This document shows, piece by piece, positions 1-11,560 of a stretch of DNA of 64,000 nucleotides. This DNA comes from Paramarasmius palmivorus. Its lineage: Eukaryota > Basidiomycota > Agaricomycetes > Agaricales > Marasmiaceae. Under the pieces are notes generated by a model. The model was not told the DNA's origin and did not search any database. It saw only the letters and a program-made list of their open reading frames with translations. Every line of letters starts with the position of its first letter. Positions within the stretch are counted from its first letter, which is position 1. Made by a program: the position numbers and the translations under genes. The DNA lies in assembly GCA_037176845.1 (NCBI GenBank), contig JAYKXP010000031.1:186001-250000 (forward strand). Direction: 5' to 3'.

Positions 1-440
1 GACAGATGGGTTATTCACGTCGTATGTGTTTCTTGTCCCAGCTGAGTTACGGTGTTCCTGCAATGCTGATTGTGACTCAGTGCAAGGTCTTTCGACGCAT
101 CTGACGGAAAGAGATATACCTGGAAGTTCGAGTCGTCTATTGGACGTGGAGAGGTACGCTATCATCTGAAATTGTTCATTCATCGTCTCTTCTCACGACT
201 CGATCAACACCGTAGTTAAAGAATGCCTCGGGAGAAATCATCGCTCTGTCAGAAAAGTATCCGGCGCAGATGAAACTCACGATAGAAGGAGATGGTTTAA
301 AGATAGCTGACGATATTGTGGCCACATTCGTTATCGCAGACCAGTGGGCCAGGATCACGAATGCAGGATATGGTGCGCCTGTTGGGAAAAGTGATATTGG
401 TTCTGGTATCCTTGGGAGTGCCATAGCGTCTGGTGTATGA
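1..440 (+). CDS. DUF6593-type protein, 3' part (5' end outside window)
   Basis: Last three exons of a gene that starts left of the window. I read exons at 1-18, 81-153 and 216-440, joined by two short GT-AG introns (19-80 and 154-215). The product contains ARSFDASDGKRYTWK, then a segment ending in IADDIVATFVIADQ, and stops at TGA 438-440. The same order (an RSF..SDG.RYTWK strand, then an 'I-D-D/E-I-V-x-T-F-V' strand) occurs in the three genes at 12.2-15.2 kb and is typical of the basidiomycete family I know as DUF6593. Its function is unknown. The protein is small, with no signal peptide or membrane segment in the visible part. The open frame on the opposite strand here is a shadow. Family call fairly sure, function not known. 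Confidence 0.72.
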
Positions 441-579
441 TGTGCGGTGAAGTGTTAAGTATGTGGTTTCATGTTCCTTTGAGCCATGCTAATCATGATA
501 TCGGTGTTTCCAACAAACGAGAGTGTTTCCTACTATTACATTCGGAATACCCAATGCTCTTTCCCCAAACAAAAAACCT

Positions 580-1915
580 TCAATTTCTCGTCAGTGCTGC
601 AATTACAAATCTCATGAAATGCTCTGGGTCTTGTTGATGAATCTGAAAAGCAGAGCATGACAACGAGGCTCGTCACGGTGAAAGTCGGCCTCTAGAATCA
701 CTCACACAATGATTTGCCCCGTCCATTTCCACGAATTCGACATGCCTTATAGGTATGCCAACCTCATCTTTCTTTGCTCGCTTGTCCTCGTATAGCCGTC
801 TCGCCTCCAGATGAGTCCATACAGTAACCCAAAACGCACGGGGAGCGTATAAGTAGGTAAACCTTAGCTCCGGAAGAAATGTGTTTTCGTTTTCCTTTTG
901 AGTCCCATACAGCGCCTTTTTAGTGCAGTTGAGGAGATGGGATGATAGGGTGTAGAACCTGTATATCCCGGATAAGTACAAGCTCCAGATTAGCCTCGTG
1001 TGGAAGAATACGCACATGCCAACATCGGCTGCTAGTCCGCTGGTATCGGGTTCATAGAATCTCTTCGTATCCGCACCGTCCCAGGAGTCGACGAAACATT
1101 CATCTGTCTCTTTGCGGAAATCAAACCCATCAATTGATGTTGGGGATATTGTCTGAGTCTCGTGACTGTAAGAAGACGTTGCCCAGCGTAAAAATTGGTT
1201 TGCTTGAGATTCCGGAGTTGTGAGCTTCGGATCTGTCCATGGGATGTAGGCAAGTGGTGAAGTGAAAGCTTGATGAAGAGGGTATCCGAAGGACATGTAC
1301 GGTGGGTCTATGCGTACATGTCTATGTTATGCGCTATAATGATGCGGAGAAAAAACTTACCATAAATAATAAAGTCTCTTAGGTACTCCCCAAGGAACGC
1401 ATATATCTCCCTATCGTTGTCCGGGTTCAAGGTGAATATCGACATGGTGGTCAAAACACCGATAGACCATCCCATGAGCGCTATACCCCCTCGTAATCCA
1501 TTGCCTTCCCGAGATATCCTTGGTATCGCTTCGTTCTGAACCAAAGTCTTGACGAAATCTATTAGATATAACATAATCCCTCTGAGAGACGACTCTGTGC
1601 CACTATGGAAGCCATTCAGCTCCTCTTCGGTGTATGGTGTAGATCCTTGATATCCGCGACGGTTTAGCGCGACAATTCGGATGTTGTTACTCGACGCTAA
1701 GGATTGGAGTTGTTCAAAGCCAGCTATATGCACGGTAAGCTGGCATCACAAACGATGGCTGAATAAAACCAAGAACTATACTCACTTGCTACAAATCCAA
1801 CACCATGCACTATGACGACCGTCACGTAGTCGCCATTTGAGTTGAGCGGTGCACCACTGTCGGTAAAAGTGATCTTGATGTCGCCGCAGAGGGTGTACGT
1901 TGATTGTGAGGGCAT
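580..1915 (-). CDS. alpha/beta-hydrolase fold protein, tandem copy 1
   Basis: Multi-exon gene read from ATG 1915 to TGA 580. Exon 1 (1915-1786) carries the oxyanion-side motif VVIVHGVGF. Exon 2 (1723-1361) carries RIVALNRRGYQGST and the nucleophile elbow GWSIG (Ser in G-x-S-x-G). Exon 3 starts at 1307 with DPPYMSFGYP. A GTGCGT intron of about 62 nt removes the segment after ADVGM, and the next exon resumes with FYTLSS and runs to GANHC. After a GTGAGT intron, a last short exon supplies IHQQDPEHF. The His of GANHC or of the IHQ segment is the likely catalytic His; the acid residue is not assigned. Substrate unknown; probably a cytosolic ester or amide hydrolase, since no signal peptide is seen. 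The intron plan matches the neighbour copy at 2687-4045, so this is a tandem duplicate. No break was found. Confidence 0.8.
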
Positions 1916-2686
1916 ATCGTGATGAGATGCGTTGAATCTCAGTTTGAAAGGAGTGCCTTTGAATCCATATCGCTATACCATGGTTAAATATGAACATGAA
2001 ACCTTCGGCAGAATTTGACCCCAGTAAGTATAGCTTGAACCTTGAATCAAGGAATTGTGGCGGGTATCTTGACTGACACGAGCGTCATCTTAATTGACGG
2101 GAGCAAAGGGAACGTGTCTATCTTGATGAACAACTCTTTGCTGAGCTTGTCATTATGGGAAGGACTGCGGTACGGTGGTGGAGATATTTGCTGAACTGCT
2201 TCCTGCATTCGTCCTTGGGACGAAATATTTGCCGCATGTCAGTTGGGCTGAAACCTCTCCAATGTAGTATCACTCCATTGAATGCAGAGTGAACAATGTG
2301 AGCCAATAGGTGGGGCTCCGCAAATAATAATCGCGCTGTAGAGGCTTATCAGGAATGCAACTTCAGTGATATCACCTCGGATTCAGTAAGCAGTGTTCAT
2401 GCTCATTCAAATTAGTCCATTTTGAAGACGGAATGAAGACCCTATATAGTTAGGATAAGGAACCCGACTGACATTGCTTTGTCCCGTGTCCACCATAATG
2501 GCTGTCAAGAATATTATGTACCAATTTCACGATCCCAGTTGGGTGGTGCTGGATTTCTGACAATTGTAGTGTATCGATATTAATCACAGCTTAGATTTGT
2601 ACCAAGTACAATGAAACCTTCGCTGCGAAGCAGACGTTAGATTCCAGAATACCGTTGATAACGTTACATACTTAAGTGGGGACAAA
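1916..2686. other. intergenic spacer between the two hydrolase genes
   Basis: No coding region with family similarity or splice structure was seen. It should contain the promoter of copy 1 and the 3' UTR of copy 2. The 62-codon minus-strand frame at 2118-2306 has no recognisable features. Confidence 0.5.
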
Positions 2687-4045
2687 TCAGACTACTGACT
2701 CACTTGTTACCGCCGTAGCTATGTAAGTCATGAAATGCTCCGGGGCTTTTTGATGTACCTGAGAAATGGAATCTGAGTTGTAGTATGGTGCCTGAAACTA
2801 TGCCCTGAGCTCAAACTCACACAATGATTTGCTCCTTTCATTTCCACAAAGCTGATCCGATTCCGGGCTACATCGGCTCCAATCGCTTCGGCACACAGTC
2901 TCTTTGTCTCTAGGAACGCCCACACAGTGATCCATGGACCGTGTGGGGCATACAAGTACGAAAACTTAAGGTTGGGAAGAAATACACTGCTGTTGGAGGT
3001 ATAGTTGCTGTGAACGCGAAAGAGAGCCTTTTCGGTACACTCGCGAAGGTGAGATGATAGAGTGTAGAACCTGGCATTCAATGAGCTACTTTAGTTCATA
3101 TATTGCACATAAGATCAACGCACATAGCTATATCGGCTGCCAGTCCATTTGATCCCGATTCAAAGTACTTGTCTATCTCCTCCGCATTCCACGAGTCGAC
3201 GAAGCATTCGTCCGTGCGATCACGGAAGTCATATCCATCTAAAGAAACCGGACTGATAGTGCTGTGATCATGCATATATGAAGAGGTCGCCCAGTATAAG
3301 AACTTGTTTGCGACGGATTGTGGAGTTACTAGGTTTTGATCCTTCCATGGGAGATATGCTGGCGGAGAAGTAAATGCGGGTTGTAGAGGGTATCCAAAGG
3401 ACAAGTACGGCGGGTCTGCGGCATGAAGTGTGGGTCAGACATTGGATACCAAACGAGACTGCAAAGCCCAGTTATAACATACCATAAACAATGAAATCTC
3501 TCAAATACTCCTCAAGAAATAAATAGGTCTCATTATCCTCGTCTTGGTCTAAGCCGAATAAAGACAAAGCGGTTAGAACACCGATAGACCAACCCATCAG
3601 CGCTATGCCTCCTCGCCGTTCTCCATCACGATTAGATATCTTTTCAATCCTCTCTTTCTCCACGAAAGTCTTTAGGAAGCCCACAAGCACCAACATCATC
3701 TTCCCCAGCGATTCTTTTGTACCAGCTCGGAAACCATTCATCTCCTCCTCGGTGTATGGTGTGGAGCCTTGATACCCGCGACGATTCAGAGTGATGATTC
3801 GGATCTTATTTGCTGGCGCCAGTGTCTGAAGTCTTTCAAAGCCGGCTAGAGGAAAGATAGGTCACCCGGGAAATGGATGAGATAAGAATAAGCGTACCTG
3901 AGACGAATCCAGCCCCATGTAGAATGATAAGGGTGACATAACCGTCATTCGAGTGGGATGGTGCACCACTGTCGGTGAAGGTTATCTTGATGTCGTCAAA
4001 GAGGGTATATGTAGCTTTGGCAAACGATGGTTTGGAGAAGGACAT
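2687..4045 (-). CDS. alpha/beta-hydrolase fold protein, tandem copy 2
   Basis: Read from ATG 4045 (MSFSKPSFAKATYTLFDDI) to TGA 2687. The intron plan is the same as in copy 1. Exon 1 ends after LIILHGAGFVS; exon 2 holds RIITLNRRGYQGST and the nucleophile elbow GWSIG; exon 3 begins DPPYLSFGYP; a GTGCGT intron of about 65 nt follows ADIAM; the next exon is FYTLSS to GANHC; then a GTGAGT intron and a final exon beginning VHQKAPEHF. The family is alpha/beta hydrolases: Ser nucleophile in G-x-S-x-G, His near the C terminus. Its substrate cannot be told from sequence. It lies in the same orientation as copy 1 with about 0.77 kb between them, so the two are transcribed separately. The long frame through the last intron is an artefact of reading the intron. 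No stop or frameshift was seen in the spliced frame. Confidence 0.8.
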
Positions 4046-4639
4046 TTCATGGATGTATGGAGCTAAGATGGAGACAATGTATCCACATTATCCACTCATG
4101 CGTTGAGATACTTATCGGCTCTTCCCATACCCAATAAGTCTAGCTTGGAACCTTGAATACGATTCCTAGTCAGATGAGCACGAAAGACGTAATGGATGGA
4201 CGGAGCATGGCGTAGTGTTTCTGTTAGGCAGCCCAGTGTTGGATCTTAAGGGGTTAATAACCCCCGGCCCCTCACGCGACGAGCAAGCACCTAGTACGTG
4301 ACTTGTCGTCGTCACTAGGGACCGGTTACAGTTCTATGTTTCTGTGCCATGCCAGCTTGAATAGTCTAGGGATCGGAGGATAAGATTGATACGCATAGAT
4401 AGGAGTTCACCCCGTTCGGAACTTGTTCGGGATAAAGCGATTTCACGTGGCCCGAAATCCGAGGTCGGATCAGAAAGGCCCGTGGGTTCATGTGGCTCAG
4501 ACTAGCTCCCACAGAAGCGATACGAATCAATTGGTCACGAAAATCCTGGATGCGGTCGGTTCGACTTCCACGAATGATGAAACATCGAAGGGAGCAAAAG
4601 CGACGGACCCCAGACGAGAACCGTGTAGTCTTTAACGGA
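4046..4639. other. intergenic, upstream of hydrolase copy 2
   Basis: No supported gene. Around 4238-4330 there is a GC-rich stretch with C-runs and short self-complementary segments of no evident meaning. The 70-codon plus-strand frame at 4423-4635 looks random. Confidence 0.4.
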
Positions 4640-6020
4640 AAGTGGTGAGATGGTGTTATGGAGCAAGAATATGCTTACCTCCTAATGCTCTTGAATCTGA
4701 CCAAGTGTCCGCCTTCTTTTCCATCGCCCAAAGTTTTCGCTTGACGTTCTACACGTCCGTCCTATCAAAACGGGTTTTGTTGCATATCTGATAGGCAAGT
4801 GGAAGAGATGAAAGGGCGGGAGCCACGGCGTAGAGCCCACGGAAGATGATGCAAAAGTTTTTGTAGGGAGAAGTATGCTTACGAGCCTTATGTTGATGTG
4901 GGCGTGTGTGAGCGTGGATGCTGAGTTATACGTCGGAGAAGCTATGGCTGCCAGTGATTGGCGCTGGTCAGGGGACGGAGTGGAAGGCGGGGCAAAAGAT
5001 TGTGGGTATTGGTACTAAGGCTGGGTTGAGACTCGGATGAACAATTGTCGGTGTGTAATGGAGTATCATCGATGTCATCGATCATGCGAGGTAGACCTGA
5101 CCGGCCTTTCTGTGACGATGACAAGAATTTGGTCAACCGCTAGGGTTTCAGGAGGAAGGAGTGGAGTCGTTGTCAAGTTCAGCGGCCGTAAAGGGTTACT
5201 AGAGAGATGGTTCCCCAGCCATTCAAGTTAGAGGACAAGTGAGATGTCGAAAGAAAAAAAAGCTTGACTCACGAGATAATGCATCATCCTCCTGGAGATT
5301 CTCCGACCACCCATTCGCCTTGAGATTCTCGGCATGCGTGTCTTTCTCTCATATAACGCCAATCGTAACGTCTTCGGGGTATCGAATTCTAGCGAAATAT
5401 CGATATTGTTGAGGTCGTCGTTGGTGAGGAGGCCCAATTTGTCATACAGCAAGGGTTGGGGTCAAAGAGTCAATTGACGCCGTCGCTTGTCCCATCATAT
5501 CATGATCACTACTTTCCAACACCTATTCATCCTTCGCTAGCTGACCAGCGCGTCTAAGAGCCAAGATAAGTTCTAAACAATAATAATCCTCAATACTATA
5601 GCTTAAGCCTTTCCCGGCTTGTGCCCGCCGCGAAAGCAGGTACAATTTCTCGGAAGCACGGAGATGGACGTTTTCTACGCTGAAAGACAGCGTGGTTATA
5701 AGTAGATTGCGGCATTCGAAGGGTGTAAGGTGCGCCAAGGAATAATCTTTTCCTATGAACTCTGCTGATTCCTTTCTTGATTCCATAGCCTGATTCCTGG
5801 GAACCATGTTGGAATGTATCCACAAAATCAAAACTAATTGTTCTTCAATCTTTCTTTCGAATGTGGTCCATTTGGTGGAAAAGTAGCTTGGTCAGAGCCG
5901 CAATTGCGGCTCTAACGCTAGTTGGCCAAATCCCTGATCTCGTTACATACCTAGTCCGTAAGATGTAACCCTGCAGTTTCCTCACTTTTTGAAATCGATC
6001 TCGAGTCTACACATCCCCGA
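4640..6020 (-). repeat. F-C-G unit, partial decayed copy P4 (F segment)
   Basis: This stretch aligns by eye over most of its length with 26.7-28.2 kb and 48.05-50.9 kb. Its core is a minus-strand first-exon-like segment at about 5460-5265. It reads LLTNDDL, then FDTPKTLRLALYERKTRMPRI, and ends at a GTGAGT donor near 5270. Further minus-strand frame at 5523-5831 (VPRNQAMESRKESAEF...) is similar to frames in the other copies. Downstream (lower coordinates) the supposed second exon has stops, so this copy looks dead. I do not recognise the family. It abuts the hydrolase pair, and no C or G segment is present here. Confidence 0.55.
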
Positions 6021-6659
6021 AACCTGAAGAAAAGCCATGCCTAGAACGCAGCTTTCTCAGAAGCAATGACGAATGTGCCGTCTGATTGCGAGAATATTGG
6101 GGACTGGACGTCGTTCTCCGGTTCATCGATCCTAAATCCGGAATTATAGGCACCAAAAGGACAGGACTACATGTCCTTCATGTAGACGATACCGTATGAA
6201 CAGAAATCCTTGCCATCGTACATGTGGTGCAAAGGTATCAATTCTGCGCGCAAAGTATGTTCGAGGGCGTGAGGTTGATTTGAGGCTGAAGAATAGTGGA
6301 AACTGCTCGGGGAAGACATGCATCACTGCCAGTGTAACTTTTGAGATGCAGCACCTAATATCCATATTATTGCTCACCGCTGTGGAGCACCAACGTCGTC
6401 AATGCAAGTCCCCATGCGCGTAAGAATGCGGAAACCAACGTGTATACCGGATGATCGCAACGGGTTAAACGATGAAAACACGTACTCGTTGACAAGGAAC
6501 ATCAATTCCGCCAGTGAAACGTTCGATCATTGATGTCTTCCCATACACCAGCTAATTGAGAATAGATATAGAACATTGAAAAGGTACCATGATACAAGGT
6601 TGGCAGCTATGATAATATACCCGATTCCCAGTTGACCGTCGCCCATTGACCGATCATTT
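6021..6659. other. spacer with no supported gene
   Basis: Only short random frames on both strands. No splice-joined protein, RNA or element was recognised. Confidence 0.4.
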
Positions 6660-7985
6660 CTTTTCTCTCAGCTTGCGTATCACCGCGAGGGTCTGTGATA
6701 CAGAAACGCAAGGACGAACTTTGTGAAAAGAATCGCGGGAGAAGCTGACGGCTTCTATGCCGGCAGAAACACGATGCAAGAGCATGTTCGGTGCATCCAG
6801 TGCCGCGGATGGTGAAGAGGATCGCATGCTGCGCTGGAACATACAAGGAACATGTATCCGAGTTGATTTTCGCAGGCTGATATACTGGTTGCTGCTGTGT
6901 ATCTACGCGGTATGTATATCGTCGAACGATACGATTCAGTACGGAGTAGTATTACGGTAGGTGTGGTTGCGTAGTATCGGTAGGGATCTAATGTTCTCTT
7001 CCTGAGCGGTGCCATCCCTTCATCCTCTATGAGCCAGGGATGTTATTTCAGCAGCCCTAGAGATTGTGAGCAAGAGATAAAATTACAAACTACAAAACTC
7101 TCACCAGTTGCGTCAGCTCCAGCCAAAGGAAGTCATTTGACAACATTTCACTATCCTCTCCCTATTCATCTTTGACGCTCGTCCGTTCAGGCTACGTGAT
7201 GGGGAAGAAATAGCTACCACCCTAGTCACACATATAATACTCGCGAGGGAGGCTGAGGATTGCTTTGAGGGTGAGTAGAGAACACAACGAGGAGGCGTTG
7301 GATATCGCAGAGGAATGGTGCAAAGTGCAGGGACGGGGCTGCACTGTGCGAAGAGGATATGTCAATGTACGGTGAATTTGGTGCTGGATTGACGTGTGCG
7401 GGGTGCGTTCCAGGTGGTAACCGGTATGGGATAAAGTAGGGTTACGACAGAGCGGTGGAAAATGTCGGATATGCCAATGAATTGGCTGCGGATAGTTGCC
7501 AGGTGTAGCTGCATTGGACGTGTGGGAGTGGGAGTAAAGATGCAAAACCTCAGGGAGGCTCGCAGGAGAGACGGAGAAGTCGTGATGAAAGTGCGAGCCG
7601 GGTCGAAGGAGGAAGATGTTGTAGAGAGTTGGGAGAGAATTCCTGAGTTGAGGACGCACCGGTTGTTGTGTTAGGGGAGAAAGTCTTCCAAACGTGGGAC
7701 CCGGAGTCTTATTATTCCAGGGTGTAGTTTATTTGGCAGACGCACTTTGCTTTCTATGCGGGTCTGGGCACAAATGAGCAATAAATTGAGGCGTAGAAAA
7801 GCTTTACACTCACCGGTACCCATCATGTTTCCACAACAAGTTACATCCATCCAACCTCTACAACACTCTCCAAGTAGCTATATCCTCATCGTAAAAGCAT
7901 GCCCATAGCTCTTGCTTGGGAGGATTGGTTCAGAAACCATCGACTTTGAACAAGCTAAGGTCCCGAGTTGTTTGTTCTTGAGGAG
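6660..7985 (-). repeat. F-C-G unit, diverged copy P2
   Basis: Strongly similar to 16.6-17.85 kb: shared stretches around 6790-7000, 7220-7660 and 7740-7970 keep the same order. Minus-strand frame 7222-7659 (HLYSHSHTSNAAT region) matches frame 17032-17403. It is the diverged form of the F segment seen better in other units. No full open frame survives. Its 5' end touches the inverted-arm element that starts at 7989. Confidence 0.5.
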
Positions 7986-7988
7986 TCC

Positions 7989-8677
7989 ATGTAGCTTCAA
8001 AATATTGAAACCCACGTACCATTCACAAGCGTCGTTATTTTGATATCGCTATATGGTATCACCTTGAGGGTCAATATTTTGACGCGGCTAATTCGGCTAA
8101 GAGCAAAATAACGCGGGCACCAAAAATTGAACGACAAACCTAAAGGTAAGCATCCAGTTAAACTAACCCTATTCCAGTTACCACTGAACTACTAAGGTAC
8201 GAAAAATGCTCAATTCCTAGACCCTAACCCCTAACCGCGGGGCGTTCCCCCCCGCACCCCCCCTTAAAAATACTTTCTTATCCCCTAACCCTAACCACGG
8301 GGCGTTCCCCCCCGTGACCCCCCCCTCTAACCCTAACCCCTAACCAGAGCGCCTGCGGCGCAGTGGGTGGGGCGTACCGTCCCACACCTAACCTAAACCA
8401 CTAACCTAACCTAGGCGCCTTCGGCGCTGCTGACTTTGAAGGTGTAATGGCTCAGTTAGTTGTGCACGTCACTTTGATGCTAGTATTGCGAGGTAATCCA
8501 GAATAATTTTACAGTCCGTAGTTCAATTCAGTCGCGTTGCTTTTAGTAGTTCAATATATTGAGCTTACGAAATAGTGGGACCCGTCAAAATATTGACCCT
8601 CAAGGTGATACCGTATAGTGGTATCAAAATAACGACGCTTGTGATAGCATGTGGGTTTCAAAATATTGAAGCTACAT
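7989..8677. mobile_element. element with ~95-bp inverted arms and telomere-like core
   Basis: The left arm (7989-8085, starting ATGTAGCTTCAA) and the right arm (about 8580-8677, ending TTGAAGCTACAT) are imperfect reverse complements over about 95 bp with only scattered mismatches. Between the arms are about 490 bp with no coding frame, containing CCCTAA-like repeats and GC hairpins (8218-8440). It lies at the 5' end of a decayed F segment on the left and next to module sequence on the right. No convincing target duplication was found. It could be a MITE-type element or a foldback element. The inverted arms are seen directly; mobility is inferred. Confidence 0.6.
8218..8440. repeat. interstitial telomere-like repeats alternating with GC hairpins
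   Basis: CCCTAACCCCTAACC-type runs occur at about 8221-8237, 8282-8296 and 8326-8344, with looser CCTAACCTAA runs to 8415. Between them sit hairpin-forming blocks: GCGGGG...CCCCGC near 8240, CACGGGG...CCCCGTG near 8297, GCGCCTGCGGCGC near 8350 and GCGCCTTCGGCGC near 8415. CCCTAA is the usual telomere repeat of basidiomycetes. Here it is short, degenerate and internal. Confidence 0.75.
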
Positions 8678-8689
8678 CCACTGTTGTGT

Positions 8690-9320
8690 TCTTGGATCTG
8701 TCCAAGTTTCTGCTTTCTTTTTCATTGCCCAAGACCTTCGCCCGGTATGTTCTACACATCCAGCCTACCAAAACAGGATTCGTTGTCGCGTTATGTATCC
8801 GGTGTTATTAAAGAGAGGCGGGAGCCATGCCGTAGAGCCCACGGAGAATGATCCAGAAGTTTATGTCGGCAGAGGTATGCGTACGAGTGTAAGGAGTGGC
8901 CTTCCGTTGATGCGGGTGTGAATAAGCGTGGATGCTGGGTGAAGTGTGGAGGTAGCTATGGCTGATTGACGCGGGGGTTACGGATTGGAGCGGAAGGCGG
9001 GGTCAAGGATGGTATCGTCGATCATGTAGCGGTGAGTGGGGTTGACTAACAACTAGGGCTTTCAGGAGGAGGCAGTGGAGTCATTGTAAAATACAGCGGC
9101 CATTCAGGATGAAGTTTCCTAGGCTGTTAGAGTACAAGTGAGTGAGATGTCGAGGGAAGCAAAAGGCTGGAACTCACCAGATAATACATCACGCTCCCGG
9201 AGAATTTCCAACCACCAATTTGCCTTGAAACTCTCGACATACATATCTTTCTCTCATATACCGCCGCTCGGAAAGTCTTCGGGGTACAAAACCCTTGCGA
9301 AGTATCGATATCGCTGAGGT
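8690..9320 (-). repeat. F-C-G unit copy P3, part 1
   Basis: Aligns with 26.81-27.5 kb and 48.17-48.86 kb. It ends exactly where the 1.5-kb insertion starts; the unit resumes at 10846. The F segment is split by that insertion. Minus-strand frames contain stops, so this is a decayed copy. Confidence 0.55.
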
Positions 9321-10845
9321 TAGTCTACATGATCTTGTACCCTGGATACCGTAGTTAAATTTTGTCATCATGTGCAGGTCACGTTTCGTTACGTTTTTCA
9401 GAATATACCTTAACAGGAAATTTTAATCTTCACCTCGTCGCGCTATCACGCCCGCCTCAAGTGGGTTTTCCATGGCTATTCTTTCGACTCCTCGCCTAGA
9501 TTATGACTCGATACAGGCGCCTTGACTCTCTTGTACCGGAAACTCACCTGGAAACATCTCAAATTCGGTATGCGTCGTGTCTGGAGCCTTCGGCTGGCTA
9601 CGAGGAGACTCGAAGGAGAACGTGTTAGTTAGGGCAACCATTGGGGGAGAAAGGATGGTTGGCTAGTGTGTACTATTACATCGCAGTTTCTACATGCCGC
9701 TGGAGAGCTCATGGGCAGATAAAAGGTACCTGGCGACATGCTCGATGTGCAGAATACTGAGTTCACAGTGTGAGTGATGTCCATGCCTTCAAGTTGTTCT
9801 TGCTCCTTATAAGCCTTCACCAGCTCACAGAACAAATTCGATTGATATAGCCGTCCGTCCATTCAGCAAGCAACCCCATCCTAGTCCATGCACGCACAAA
9901 CGCACCTATACCATCCGAACCATTCTTTTCAACGACTTGGCGGTAACCCTGATAATCCAACGTCCACGTTTATTCGCCGGTCCCTCTTTTATATGCGGCA
10001 AAGCTCGTCTCATCAACTTGCGAGATTTGATTCTGCAACTCGTATGCCGACGAAGTTACAATCTACAGATGGGTACCCTTGGAAGCTCAAACTCTTCGCG
10101 TCACTATACCCTACGAACTCTTTCAAACGACAGGCAGGATCCGGGAAATCATCTGGTCTCTTCGATGGCTTCTACCCCAACGTTCTTCGAGGTGTTATCA
10201 AGGAAACGAACAATCTATCAATAATAACAAAAAGCTAAGGAATGCAGCTGTCGGCAATGGTCCCCCTTGCTCGTTAAGGAACTCGTATGTGGGTAGACCC
10301 TTGCATGAGATTTAGACTCCTGACAAGCTTTCAGTTTCAGTTCCCTTCTTCGCTGGCGCATGGATGTGTTACAGGAGTGGTCCCCGGTCCTTCAATGAGA
10401 ACCAGGGAGTCGTCCGCTGAGTGAGAGAAGAGCATTTAACGGACCCAGAGGCTCATGTTGCGCTCGTACTACGTAGAACAAGTCTGCGACGCTATGACGC
10501 ATCAAGGAACAGGGAAGGGTTCTATATGACCATTGTTCATCTAGAGTGTACAAATATGTGCGCCTTGAACTCATAAGGATCCATAGTGTACTTTCCGAGG
10601 GCAAATTAGGGAAACCACTGCAAGGTGAAGAAAAAACCAATCGTGAATTGGCGAACAAGACGCTCGTGGCTGCTGCTAGCGCTGAGAGACTGGCCGCTGA
10701 TTGGCTGCAGAGTGTGCATGTGCACGTGCAAAAATTTCTATAACGGGTATATTCGGCTAACTTTTTAACTACGGATAACACGCCGCGAGATTCCGCAGAC
10801 TCTATACACGAGGTACGAGTGATTGAGTCTGCCTAGGGGAGACTA
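9321..10845. mobile_element. 1.5-kb insertion with 10-bp target duplication and 6-bp terminal repeats
   Basis: Ends are TAGTCT and AGACTA (6-bp inverted repeat). The flanks are a perfect direct repeat TCGCTGAGGT (9311-9320 and 10846-10855). The host unit reads continuously across this point in other copies (e.g. 27.50 kb and 48.86 kb), so this is a real insertion. A 9-11-bp duplication is usual for Mutator-like elements, but the terminal repeat is very short and no transposase was recognised. Inside are only short frames (plus 9888-10238; minus 10392-10781) without known motifs. Probably a non-autonomous element. Confidence 0.6.
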
Positions 10846-11560
10846 TCGCTGAGGTCGTCATTGGTGAACAGTCCGAAAAGAGTCTCGATTTGTCATAGAG
10901 CAGATTGGGGTTAGGGTCAAATTGAGCACCATCAATTGACGCCGTCTCTTTTCCCATCACATCATGACCTCTACTTTTTTCCACCGCCTATTCCTCCTTC
11001 GCCAGCTGACCAGCGCGTCTTGGAAGCCAAGGTAAAACATGACTCTTGAATACTATAGCTATTTATACCTTTTCCAGGGACATAGTTCGAATGCACGCAG
11101 ACGTTCTCTAGGGCTGCCAATGGACAGCGTGGATAGAAGTAGGTTGAATGCGTTGAAAGGTGTAAGGTGAGCCTCGGGATAATCTTCTCCTATGAACCCC
11201 GCTGAGTCTTTCCTCGTTTCAAACGGATATTCAGGACCCGCTATATTGTACTACTCCAAGTCATCTGTGCGCCAAATCAAAATCATTTATCTTCCATGCA
11301 TTGTCGCGAATACGGACAAGGAAATGACTCTTTGGCCCCAATTGAAATTGTGTTTCCCCGCTGAATGTTTAACACCTAGCCCGCACCCGAAAGAGCACAG
11401 TTGATCTACCGCGCAACCTCTACCTAGCGCAACTAGGAAGCACCGAGAAATCCCCCACAAGATTCCCCTTTCAGGAACGTTTCACCCGCTCAGAGTGAAT
11501 GATTCACCAGGCTCGTTTGTATGAGAAGGCAAGTACTCCAGTTCGCTGGACAGTTTTTCA
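10846..11560 (-). repeat. F-C-G unit copy P3, part 2
   Basis: Continues the unit broken at 9320. It contains TTGGGGTTAGGGTCA near 10907, the CAATTGACGCCG block near 10935, and a tail with CGCTCAGAGTGAATGAT near 11488. All three are also found at 27.56-28.17 kb and 50.14-50.79 kb. No intact coding frame. Confidence 0.55.

Noticed and set aside
4423..4635. 70-codon plus-strand frame between hydrolase and unit P4
   Set aside because: No family likeness, no conserved copy, random-looking composition.
8218..8440. A true chromosome end
   Set aside because: The CCCTAA runs are short, impure, enclosed by inverted arms, and unique sequence continues on both sides.
10392..10781. 129-codon minus-strand frame as a transposase of the 1.5-kb insertion
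   Set aside because: Composition is irregular, no transposase motif, and the opposite strand is also open over much of it.
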